Origin: Lachnospiraceae bacterium
Lineage (GTDB): Bacteria > Bacillota > Clostridia > Lachnospirales > Lachnospiraceae
DNA: 33,184 bases
Assembly (NCBI GenBank): GCA_022781925.1
Contig: JALESO010000070.1
Coordinates: 1 to 33,184 of the forward strand
Direction: 5' to 3'
This document shows positions 16,172 through 24,458 of the stretch, piece by piece; positions within the stretch are counted from its first letter, which is position 1, and each line of letters opens with the position of its first letter. Made by a program: the position numbers and the translations under genes. The notes beneath the pieces are model-generated. The model did no database searches, was not told the origin of the DNA, and was given only the letters and a program-made list of their open reading frames with translations.

Positions 16172-17236
16172 ATGTCAACATTTAATAATGCCACACTTAT
16201 GATCACCGGAGGAACCGGATCCTTTGGTTCTACGGTGTTGAAACGTTTTCTGGATTCAGATTTGAAAGAAATCAGAATTTTTTCCAGAGATGAAAAAAAA
16301 CAGGATGATATGCGTCATGAACTGCAGGCAAAGCATCCGGAAATGGCAGGAAAAGTAAAATTTTATATCGGAGATGTGAGAAATCCACAGTCTGTCAGAG
16401 ATGCGATGGCGGGTGTAGATTATATTTTCCATGCAGCTGCATTAAAACAGGTTCCGTCCTGTGAGTTTTTCCCGATGCAGGCAGTGCAGACCAATATAAT
16501 TGGTACAGACAATGTACTGCATGAAGCAATAGAAGCAGGAGTAAAAAAAGTTGTCTGCCTGTCCACAGATAAGGCTGCCTATCCGATTAATGCAATGGGT
16601 ATCTCAAAAGCTATGATGGAACATGTGGTGTATGCAAATGCACGTGTGGCAGCAGAGCGTGGTGGTACAACAATCTGCTGTACCCGATATGGAAATGTAA
16701 TGTGCAGTAGAGGCAGTGTGATTCCTCTGTTTGTAGAACAGATCAAAGCTGGCAATCCTATTACTATCACAGATCCGAATATGACCCGTTTTTTAATGAG
16801 TCTGGATGAGGCAGTTGAATTGGTATTATTTGCTTTTGAGCATGCAAAGCCCGGAGATCTGTTTATACAGAAATCAGCAGCATCTACCATAGGAGATCTG
16901 GCAAAAGCAGTACAGCAGCTTTTTGGAGACACCGGAACCAATATCATCGGAACCCGTCATGGAGAAAAATTGTATGAAACTCTTATGACGAGGGAGGAAC
17001 GGCTGCGGAGTGAAGATATGGGAGATTATTTCCGCGTGGCAGCAGATAACCGTGATCTGAATTATGATAAGTTTGTTGTAAAAGGCGAAGTACACACCAT
17101 GTCTGATGAAGCATACACCAGTCACAATACAAAGCGTCTGGATGTGGAAGGCACTGTTAAAAAAATTCTGACAACAGATTATATACAAAGACAAATTAAT
17201 GGAAATTGTGTTGACGAGAAGAGGATTATAAACTAA
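16172..17236 (+). CDS. fnlA: UDP-GlcNAc 4,6-dehydratase/5-epimerase (FnlA/CapE/WbjB)
   Basis: First enzyme of UDP-N-acetyl-L-fucosamine synthesis, acting on UDP-GlcNAc in the cytoplasm. It is an extended short-chain dehydrogenase with an NAD(P)-binding loop (ITGGTGSFG, residues 11-19) and YIGDVRNPQSV for the cofactor. HAAALKQVPSCEFFP is the hallmark of the inverting 4,6-dehydratases, and STDKAAYPINAMGISKAM (131-148) has the TDK and MxxxK active-site pattern in place of the usual YxxxK. The C-terminus has RHGEKLYETLM, as in CapE and WbjB. The 354-aa length is slightly above the usual 340-345 aa. The partner enzymes FnlC and FnlB are encoded 11.5 kb downstream. PseB and FlaA1 are relatives, but the presence of CapF and CapG homologues favours FucNAc. 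Confidence 0.93.
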   Translation: MSTFNNATLMITGGTGSFGSTVLKRFLDSDLKEIRIFSRDEKKQDDMRHELQAKHPEMAGKVKFYIGDVRNPQSVRDAMAGVDYIFHAAALKQVPSCEFFPMQAVQTNIIGTDNVLHEAIEAGVKKVVCLSTDKAAYPINAMGISKAMMEHVVYANARVAAERGGTTICCTRYGNVMCSRGSVIPLFVEQIKAGNPITITDPNMTRFLMSLDEAVELVLFAFEHAKPGDLFIQKSAASTIGDLAKAVQQLFGDTGTNIIGTRHGEKLYETLMTREERLRSEDMGDYFRVAADNRDLNYDKFVVKGEVHTMSDEAYTSHNTKRLDVEGTVKKILTTDYIQRQINGNCVDEKRIIN

Positions 17237-17240
17237 AATT

Positions 17241-18116
17241 ATGAGGAGAGAGGTACGAAAGAAAGAAACACTGCGTGCACATCAGAATGTAATGAACCAG
17301 ATGCTGCAGGTGATTGATGAAATCTGTCGAAAACATAATATCTCTTATCTGCTTTTTGCAGGGACGGCACTTGGTGCGGTACGGCATCATGGATTTATTC
17401 CCTGGGACGATGATCTGGATATTGTAATGCTCCGGCCGGAGTATGAACGTTTCCTGAAGATTGCCCCTAAGGAACTTGATCCTGAGCTATATTATTTACA
17501 GGGAGAATTTTCAGCACACTGGCCGAATTTTTTCTCAAAACTGCGAAAAAATAATACAGCATGTATCGAACGTTATATTCCAAAAGATGAAAAAGTGCAT
17601 CAGGGAGTATATGTGGATATTTTTCCATGTGATAATCTGTCGGATTACAAGCTGAAGCGTGGGCTGCAATTTGCCGCATCTAAAGTGGTGATTGCTCATT
17701 CGTTAGGCGAGAGAGGATATCTGACACATAATCCGGTCAAAAAGGTTATGCTTGCTGTCAGCAGATGCTTTCCACAGAAAGTTATGCTGAGATTTGCACA
17801 GGATCGCAAAGAAAGTGACAGCAGAAATGTACATACATTTTTTGCAGCAGCATCGAAATATAAGAAAAATGTATTCCCAAGAGAATGGTTTGAACAGACG
17901 ACAGAAATAGAATTTGAAGGTCGGACTTATCCGGTATCAGCGTTTTATGATGAGATGCTGACACGGATATATGGAGATTACATGGTGCTTCCGCCTGAAA
18001 GTGAGAGAACTTGCAAAGTGCATGCAGATATTGTGGACCTGGAACATTCTTATGAAAATTATATTGGAATCCAGAAACACATGAAGATAGATGAATATAC
18101 CAGAAGCATACGATAG
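17241..18116 (+). CDS. licD: LicD-family phosphotransferase
   Basis: LicD proteins transfer a phospho-group, phosphocholine in the best known cases, from a nucleotide donor to a sugar of a cell-surface glycan. The diagnostic block is clear: LLFAGTALGAVRHHGFIPW followed by DDDLDIVMLRPEYERF (residues 38-70), with the Asp cluster at 56-58 and 60 for metal and phosphate chemistry. YVDIFPCDNL near residue 128 and the FEGRTYPV...DEMLTRIYGDYMVLPP end are also family features. The 291-aa length is normal. It starts four bases after the fnlA stop, so it is coupled to sugar synthesis. No choline kinase (LicA), cytidylyltransferase (LicC) or choline importer is in the window, so the donor could be CDP-choline, CDP-ribitol or CDP-glycerol, or another alcohol phosphate. 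The transferred group is unknown. Confidence 0.9.
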   Translation: MRREVRKKETLRAHQNVMNQMLQVIDEICRKHNISYLLFAGTALGAVRHHGFIPWDDDLDIVMLRPEYERFLKIAPKELDPELYYLQGEFSAHWPNFFSKLRKNNTACIERYIPKDEKVHQGVYVDIFPCDNLSDYKLKRGLQFAASKVVIAHSLGERGYLTHNPVKKVMLAVSRCFPQKVMLRFAQDRKESDSRNVHTFFAAASKYKKNVFPREWFEQTTEIEFEGRTYPVSAFYDEMLTRIYGDYMVLPPESERTCKVHADIVDLEHSYENYIGIQKHMKIDEYTRSIR

Positions 18117-18148
18117 TAGCTGTAAAAAAGTATGCAGGGAGAGTTTTA

Positions 18149-18649
18149 ATGAAGAAAAAATGGATTTATTGCCTGTTAAGTATCGCAGTTGTTGGAAGTT
18201 TACTGACAGGATGCGGTAATGGACAGCAGACAGAACAGAAAAATGACAAAAGTGTTGTAGAAGTATCTTCGGATGAAGAGGATTCTGCAGATGCAGAAGA
18301 ATCTGAGAAGGCAGATACGATGGAAATTGAGACAGAATATGGAACGCTGTATTATCCGGAACAATGGAAAGATTCAGTGGAAGTTGAGCAGACGGAAAAG
18401 GATGATACATTACATGTTGCGTTTCAGGTAAAAATTGATGAGAAAAATTATACTTTATTTGAAATAATAATTGGTAAAGGAGATGGTGAGCCTGTTGGAA
18501 CAATACAGGATGCAGATGGAAAAATGCACGATGTATATGTGAATACAGAAGAAAAGGAAGATTTGAAGAATTTGAGTGAGGAAGAACAGAATCGGTTTTA
18601 TGCAATGAAAGAAGGTATAAATCAGGTACTGGATCATCTAACAAACTAA
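18149..18649 (+). CDS. Small lipoprotein of unknown function
   Basis: A 166-aa protein with a lipoprotein signal: MKKKW, a hydrophobic core and lipobox LLTGC, with the acylated cysteine at residue 22. A low-complexity acidic linker of about 40 residues rich in Glu, Asp and Ser follows, then a folded part of about 105 residues starting ETEYGTLYYPEQWKDSV. I do not recognise a named family for the folded part; the YGTLYYPEQW phrase occurs in small clostridial lipoproteins. A GGGAG site precedes ATG 18149. It lies 32 bases after licD and 12 bases before the phosphodiester glycosidase gene, so it is probably membrane-tethered and co-expressed with that secreted enzyme. Function is unknown. Confidence 0.8.
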   Translation: MKKKWIYCLLSIAVVGSLLTGCGNGQQTEQKNDKSVVEVSSDEEDSADAEESEKADTMEIETEYGTLYYPEQWKDSVEVEQTEKDDTLHVAFQVKIDEKNYTLFEIIIGKGDGEPVGTIQDADGKMHDVYVNTEEKEDLKNLSEEEQNRFYAMKEGINQVLDHLTN

Positions 18650-18661
18650 GGAGGCAAGAGA

Positions 18662-21600
18662 ATGAAAAAGAGTTACAGAAGGTGGATCGCCGGTGTGCTG
18701 GCTGCATCCATGGTTCTGGGTATGGGAGCCCCGGCGGTATCCTATGCACAGGAACTGTCAGCCGGTCAGACAGATGCGGCGGAAAACCTGCTGGATGAAT
18801 CTGAGGTACAGGATCAGGATGCAAGTCTTACGGATGATGCAAGTAATGAGAATGCGGATACTCAGATTCAGAGCGAGAGTGAGGAAACAGGAAAAGTAAC
18901 AGATTACAATACGTTTCTGTCAGATCTGAAAATCCTGGAATCCTATGCGGAAACTTATGCAAAAGAGCATAAGGGTGAGAACGCAACAGAACTGGTACTG
19001 AACTATATTCGTACTGGTGTGGAAAAGTATACAGATGGAAACTGGAACCTGCTGGCAGGTGAAGAAAAAACGGCTTTCGTATCTTATGTGGCAACACAGG
19101 ATGAAGCAAATGGAACATCTGTGGCAGATCTGAGAAATCTGGAAGAGTTTACAATTCCAAATGGACAGACCGTAGAGTTCGGTCACATGTTTGGATGTAT
19201 GAATATTACATACTACATGAAAAAAACAAACGCAAGTGCAGCAACTATTTATGCTGACCTGAGCGGATGGGGTGGAGACATCTGTGATCTGATGTCTTAT
19301 ACAAAAGGCAAAGTCAGCGGTGATGTGGAAACAATGGCTGCTGATATTCAGAAAAATTATCTGGGTGTAGATGATCCGTCCACACATACTTTTGGACAGC
19401 TGGATATTTACGGAGATCTGGATGCTTTCTATATTATGAATAATATTTCAGAAAGCAAATCCATCAGTGCTGTAATGAAAGATTACTATAATAAAAATCT
19501 TACAGATAAAGCAAGAGCGAAATATTTTGTTCAGAACAGATTCCCAGGTAGCGGAACAAAAGATGAGATCAGAGATGCTATGTACCGTGCATATTCTACC
19601 AATGATATGCTGAGCAATCTGGAAAGCAGCCGAGGTCTTGGCGCAGATGATGCTGATCTGAGAACTGCTTGCAGCTATGCTTTTGCTGATTATCTGGCAG
19701 AACTGACCGGTGTGATCACTGACAAAGAGAGCAATGATTATTATACTGTATTCTCCAGTGAATCATCTACTCTGGCACCGGGTGTGACACAGCAGATCAA
19801 GCAGGCAACAACAGCTGATAACAAACAAATTGTATATTATGTTGCAACAGCAGATGTAGGACGCAGTGATATCAATATCTATGCGAACTATAAGGACAAT
19901 GAAGGAACGACAACAGCATGGGGCATGCAGCGTGTAACAGATCAGATGGCTGCTGCACAGAAGAAACATTCAAATCCGGAGGATAAAGAGAATTATATCG
20001 CAAATTACAATACAATTCTTGGTGTAAACGGTGACTTCTATAATATGAGTACCGGTGAGCCGACCAGTGCACTGATCATGGAAGGAAAGACATATCATGG
20101 TCTGGGTGGATATGGTACATTCTTTGGAATTTTAAAAGATGGAACACCGATCATCGGTGGACAGTTTGAATGGAATGAGTACAAAGATGAGCTGCAGGAA
20201 GCAATCGGTGGAAATACATGGCTTGTAAAAGATGGAAAATCCGCAGTGACAACGACAGATAAATCACGTATGCCAAGAACCTGTATCGGTCTGACAGCAG
20301 ACAATAAAGTTGTTATGGTAGTGCTGGATGGTAGACAGGAGCCGATTTCCGCAGGCGGAAGCATGGCGGAGTTAGCACAGATCATGCTGGATGCTGGCTG
20401 TGTAGTTGCAGTCAACCTGGATGGCGGCGGTTCTACAACCATGGCAGCAAAGAGCGAGGGAAGCGATGAAGTATCTGTTGTAAACAGACCTTCTGATGGA
20501 TATGAGCGTTCTGTAAGTTCTTCTCTTCTGGTTGTTTCTACTGCAAAATCTTCCACTGAGTTTGATCATGCATTAGTTACAACTGAAGAGGATTATCTGA
20601 CCGTAGGTACTTCTCTTGATGTATCTGTAACAGGTGTAAGTGCTACCGGAAATGCAGCAGATATCCCGAAGGATGCAAAACTGGTTGTATCCGATGAAAA
20701 TGTCGGAACATTGGATAACAATGTGTTTACAGCAACAGCGACTGGTGATGTTACCTTAAAACTGATGTCCGGTGATGAGGTACTTGGAAGCAAGACACTT
20801 CATGTAGTTGTTCCGGATAAAATCAGCTTTTCAAGCGAAAATGTGAATGCAGTTTACGGTGTTCCATATAAAATGCCTGTTCAGGCATTTTACAAGGGAA
20901 GTCCAGTAGCTATTAATGAAAAAGATGTTATTTTTGGCTTTATTGAAGATGGACAGCCTGTGTTTGAAAGTAAAGCCGGAGTATTCAGCGGATTCGAGTT
21001 TACAGGTGACGAAAGTTCCGGAATCCGTGTTGTAAAATCAGGTGCGATTTTAAATAATGGCAAAGCCATGAATGAGCTGACTTCAGATGAAATGGCATTT
21101 GTCACGATTAACCTTTATAAAAAGGATGAAGCGGTATTCGATTTTGACCATGTGACTGGTGGAAATCGTTCACTGGCATGGGTAAGAACTGTATCCAATT
21201 CTAAAACTGCAGATGAAAAAACATATTACATAGAAGATCCAAAGCAGGATATGGAAGGCAATTATACTTTTGCAGTAGATATGTCTACGATTGAGATTCC
21301 GGAGAAATTAAAACCGATGATCAGTCTTCTTCCGGGTGGCGATGATGCATCAGCGACAGCCTGGGGATTCTTAATGCAGCTGGCAGAGAGAGTCAGCACT
21401 TTAACAAATGTGCAGGTAAGTCTGAAAGTAAGTGATGGATTTGATATTGATGCTTCTAATCTGAAAGCAGTAAATGAATATTTTGAACTGACAAAGACAG
21501 AGTATGATAAAGATAATCATACTTTAAATCTGACGCTGAATTTTAAAAAGCAGTCTCAGGCAATTGACGAAGCGACTGCAAATCCAATTTGTATTTTGAG

Positions 21601-23764
21601 TGGTCTGAAAATTGTGGCGAACAATGATGCAAAGTGGACAAATGAGCAGATTACGGCAACATTAAACGGAAATGTAAACTATGATATTTATCTCCGTTCC
21701 AATGCGGTATATGGTATTGCTAGTGATAAGGAAAATCAGGAAAATTATGATCTGTATCCGTTTATCAATCCGGATAATCCGAATGAGAAAGGTGCACATT
21801 TTTCAAATGACTTTGCTGAGGTGACAGATGAGTACACTCTCGACAGAACGAACAAACAGGGCTGGATAGAAGAAGACGGAAATCTGTATTACTACAAAGA
21901 TAATGTTGTACTGACCGGAATTCAGGAGCTTCCTGGATACAAAGATGAAAGTACAAAATATTATTATGATCTGGGCGAAGATGGTATCAGCAAAGGAAAA
22001 TATAGTGGTGTATTTGACCTGAACCATGCAAAATACTTTGCTAAGAATGGTGTACTTCAAAGCGGATGGCAGTCTGTACCTGGTGCAGGTGGAAGTGTTC
22101 AGGATTACTATTTTGATAAAAACACTTATCAAGCTGTAAACGGAAGCCGGACAATTGGCGGATATCATTATGAATTTACAGATTATGTACTGACACGTGG
22201 TGACCTGATTAAAGATGCGAACGGAACCAGATATATGTGGGCCGGTGTATTTGTAAGTTACCAGTGGAAAACAGTAGATGGACAGAAATATTATTTCCGT
22301 TCCAGCGGATATGCAGCAACCGGTGTATATGCATTTAACATTGACAACAAGAATGTATTTTATCTCTTTGATGACAATGGTGTATGGCAGGAAAATCTGA
22401 ACGGTATGTACACAGATAAAAATGGTGATACTTACTGGTTTGAGAATGGTATCAAGAATACCTATCCGGGACTGCTGTATGTAAATGGAAAATATTACTA
22501 TTTTGCTTATGAATCAAATGGCAAATTAGGCGTTATGATCAAAGGAAGAACCTATTGGATCAGTAAAACGAATGATCTGATGAAGGAAGCAAATTATGTT
22601 TTCAATGAAGATGGTTCTATGGCAGATCCGAAACCGTATGCTGGATTTAAAATTACCTGGAAAAATGCAGATGGATCTGTTCTGAAGACAGATCAGGTAC
22701 AGTATGGAAATGTGCCGGCATATGGAAATGAAAATCCGACATTACCGGAAGATTCACGTTATACATATGAGTTCACTGGCTGGTCACCGGAAGTGACAGC
22801 TGCGTCTGGTGAAGCAACTTATGTGGCACAGTATAAGAAAATCGGTAAAAATGGACTGTGTGTGGAAGGTGATGATACATACTGGATCAAAGATGGTGTA
22901 AACGTAGAGTTCCCAGGACTTGTGAAAGTAACAAATGAAAATGGTAATAATGTATATTACTATTTTGGAGAAGACGGAAAAGCTGTTAAGAATGTACCGG
23001 TAGGCGGTAAAGATTTCTGGGTAGAGAAGACCAATGATCTTCTTCCACAGTGGGGATACTACTTTGATGAGAACGGTATCATCATTCATGATGCATTATA
23101 TCAGAATGGTATTCAGAAAGATGAAAATGGTACACTTTGCTATTACATTGATGGAATCAAAGCACATGTTGGTATGATCCAGATTGGTGATGATTACTAT
23201 TATGCAAAGAGCAATGGACAGCTCATCACAGGAAGATCCTATTATTGTTCCAGAACGAATGGATTAAAGCCGGAAGGAACTTACGAGTTTGATGCAGATG
23301 GAAAAATGATTCAGCCGGATCTGAACAAAAATGGAATCGTAGAGGAAAATGGAAGTCTGTACTACTATCAAAATGGTGAACTTACTTATGCTGGATTAAT
23401 TCAGATTAACGGTTCTTACTATTATGTAAAGACCAGTGGAGAAGTAGTACATGGACATAATTACTGGATCAGTAAGACAAATGGTTTACTTCCAGAGAAA
23501 AGCTACACATTTGCAGATGATGGTAAGCTTGTAATGCCAGAAATTACAAAGAATGGAATTGTAGCAGAAAATGGAAGTCTGTATTACTACGAAAAAGGTC
23601 AACTTACTTATGCAGGTCTGATTCAGATCAATGGTGATTATTATTATGTAAAAACCAGTGGAGAAGTAGTACATGGACGTAATTACTGGATCAGTAAGAC
23701 AAATGGTTTACTTCCAGAGAAGAGTTACACTTTTGATGAAAATGGTAAAATTGTAATGGAGTAA
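18662..23764 (+). CDS. Secreted phosphodiester glycosidase (NAGPA) with cell-wall-binding repeats
   Basis: A 1700-aa surface protein. A signal peptide ends near YAQE (residue 30), followed by an acidic linker. Residues about 80-380 form an unrecognised domain with FGHMFGCMNITYYM and ADLSGWGGDICDL. Residues about 390-626 are the phosphodiester glycosidase (NAGPA) domain: LGVNGDFYNMSTGEP (453-467), GTFFGILKDGTPIIGG, MPRTCIGLTADNKVVMVVLD and VVAVNLDGGGSTTM (581-594). An Ig-like domain follows (about 640-720), then a long region without a clear match. From about 1066 to the end there are aromatic cell-wall-binding repeats, interrupted at about 1327-1393 by a beta-grasp-type unit (TWKNADGS to TYVAQY). 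There is no LPxTG-type signal, so attachment would be by the repeats. An AAGGAGG site precedes ATG 18662. NAGPA enzymes cleave sugar-1-phosphate diesters; the target here may be the LicD-modified capsule (inference). Confidence 0.88.
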   Translation: MKKSYRRWIAGVLAASMVLGMGAPAVSYAQELSAGQTDAAENLLDESEVQDQDASLTDDASNENADTQIQSESEETGKVTDYNTFLSDLKILESYAETYAKEHKGENATELVLNYIRTGVEKYTDGNWNLLAGEEKTAFVSYVATQDEANGTSVADLRNLEEFTIPNGQTVEFGHMFGCMNITYYMKKTNASAATIYADLSGWGGDICDLMSYTKGKVSGDVETMAADIQKNYLGVDDPSTHTFGQLDIYGDLDAFYIMNNISESKSISAVMKDYYNKNLTDKARAKYFVQNRFPGSGTKDEIRDAMYRAYSTNDMLSNLESSRGLGADDADLRTACSYAFADYLAELTGVITDKESNDYYTVFSSESSTLAPGVTQQIKQATTADNKQIVYYVATADVGRSDINIYANYKDNEGTTTAWGMQRVTDQMAAAQKKHSNPEDKENYIANYNTILGVNGDFYNMSTGEPTSALIMEGKTYHGLGGYGTFFGILKDGTPIIGGQFEWNEYKDELQEAIGGNTWLVKDGKSAVTTTDKSRMPRTCIGLTADNKVVMVVLDGRQEPISAGGSMAELAQIMLDAGCVVAVNLDGGGSTTMAAKSEGSDEVSVVNRPSDGYERSVSSSLLVVSTAKSSTEFDHALVTTEEDYLTVGTSLDVSVTGVSATGNAADIPKDAKLVVSDENVGTLDNNVFTATATGDVTLKLMSGDEVLGSKTLHVVVPDKISFSSENVNAVYGVPYKMPVQAFYKGSPVAINEKDVIFGFIEDGQPVFESKAGVFSGFEFTGDESSGIRVVKSGAILNNGKAMNELTSDEMAFVTINLYKKDEAVFDFDHVTGGNRSLAWVRTVSNSKTADEKTYYIEDPKQDMEGNYTFAVDMSTIEIPEKLKPMISLLPGGDDASATAWGFLMQLAERVSTLTNVQVSLKVSDGFDIDASNLKAVNEYFELTKTEYDKDNHTLNLTLNFKKQSQAIDEATANPICILSGLKIVANNDAKWTNEQITATLNGNVNYDIYLRSNAVYGIASDKENQENYDLYPFINPDNPNEKGAHFSNDFAEVTDEYTLDRTNKQGWIEEDGNLYYYKDNVVLTGIQELPGYKDESTKYYYDLGEDGISKGKYSGVFDLNHAKYFAKNGVLQSGWQSVPGAGGSVQDYYFDKNTYQAVNGSRTIGGYHYEFTDYVLTRGDLIKDANGTRYMWAGVFVSYQWKTVDGQKYYFRSSGYAATGVYAFNIDNKNVFYLFDDNGVWQENLNGMYTDKNGDTYWFENGIKNTYPGLLYVNGKYYYFAYESNGKLGVMIKGRTYWISKTNDLMKEANYVFNEDGSMADPKPYAGFKITWKNADGSVLKTDQVQYGNVPAYGNENPTLPEDSRYTYEFTGWSPEVTAASGEATYVAQYKKIGKNGLCVEGDDTYWIKDGVNVEFPGLVKVTNENGNNVYYYFGEDGKAVKNVPVGGKDFWVEKTNDLLPQWGYYFDENGIIIHDALYQNGIQKDENGTLCYYIDGIKAHVGMIQIGDDYYYAKSNGQLITGRSYYCSRTNGLKPEGTYEFDADGKMIQPDLNKNGIVEENGSLYYYQNGELTYAGLIQINGSYYYVKTSGEVVHGHNYWISKTNGLLPEKSYTFADDGKLVMPEITKNGIVAENGSLYYYEKGQLTYAGLIQINGDYYYVKTSGEVVHGRNYWISKTNGLLPEKSYTFDENGKIVME
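23102..23764 (+). repeat. Three tandem 222-225-bp cell-wall-binding repeats (first surface gene)
   Basis: Units start at 23102, 23327 and 23549, each 74-75 codons. The last two are nearly identical in protein, with the pattern NGIV-x-ENGSLYYY, TYAGLIQING, YYYVKTSGEVVHG, NYWISKTNGLLPEKSYTF. The YYY clusters and Gly turns resemble choline-binding-type repeats. The same unit occurs in the 1367-aa protein gene. Confidence 0.85.
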
Positions 23765-23768
23765 AAAA

Positions 23769-24458
23769 ATGAATATAGTGACTGAATGGATGATAAGTCA
23801 TGCACTGCTGCTGTTACTGTCAGCAGGTACAGTATTTAATGTGATATGGCTTACAACATTTAGAAACAGATTACAGATGAAAATGGGAGCAGTATTGATT
23901 GTATCAATACTGCATACCGTTTTCGGAGTAATGGCTGTAAGGTTATTCGCATTTGCAGAGGGTGGATTTGACAGCAGTAAGGCAGGGAATATGAGTTTGT
24001 TTGGTGGCGTTTTCCTCATGCCAATAGCATATTGGCTGGGAGCCAAGCTCACGAAACGTTCTATGAAAGAAGTATATGACCTGTTGACGATTTGTATGGT
24101 ATTCACACTTATGTGTGCAAGAATTAACTGTATCATAAGTGGATGCTGCAAAGGCATGTTGATTCCAGGACAGCAGATGCGGTGGCCAACAAGGGAAGCT
24201 GAGATTATCTTTTATATTATTTTACTGTTTTTATTGGGAAAAAGAGTAAAAAGGGACGAGATGTGTGGACAGACATATCCTATCTATATGATGTCATATG
24301 GAATATTTCGTTTTATCATAGAAGGTTTTCGGTTTCACGAGGATACTTCCTTGATTCATCCGGCTCATATCTGGGCATTGCTCTCATTTGGAGTTGGATT
24401 TAGTATATATGCTGAATTGCAAAAGAAAAACAAGAAGGGAATGAGTAAGAAAAAATGA
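23769..24458 (+). CDS. Lgt-like membrane protein (divergent prolipoprotein diacylglyceryl transferase family)
   Basis: A 229-aa integral membrane protein with about seven hydrophobic helices and the overall Lgt layout. The segment CARINCIISGCCKG sits where Lgt has its Arg-Gly-Asn signature, and YPIYMMSYGIFRFIIEGFR matches the conserved YGxxRFxxExxR near the C-terminus, followed by HPAHIWALLSF. Compared with true Lgt (from memory), the His-Gly-Gly-Leu loop with the essential His reads SLFGGVF here, and the Glu after the Arg motif is replaced within GCCKG. It belongs to the 'CCxG' branch found in Firmicutes. The start is ATG 23769 with GGAG seven bases away, five bases after the glycosidase gene, and it overlaps the next gene by four bases. 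True housekeeping Lgt function is doubtful; a role in modifying one of the flanking surface products is inferred. Confidence 0.78.
   Translation: MNIVTEWMISHALLLLLSAGTVFNVIWLTTFRNRLQMKMGAVLIVSILHTVFGVMAVRLFAFAEGGFDSSKAGNMSLFGGVFLMPIAYWLGAKLTKRSMKEVYDLLTICMVFTLMCARINCIISGCCKGMLIPGQQMRWPTREAEIIFYIILLFLLGKRVKRDEMCGQTYPIYMMSYGIFRFIIEGFRFHEDTSLIHPAHIWALLSFGVGFSIYAELQKKNKKGMSKKK

Noticed and set aside
17937-18824. A 295-codon open frame on the minus strand across licD, the lipoprotein and the start of the glycosidase gene
   Set aside because: It overlaps three well-supported plus-strand genes, its product is rich in His, Leu, Pro and Ser without a family match, and it has no ribosome site; it is the antisense shadow of real codons.
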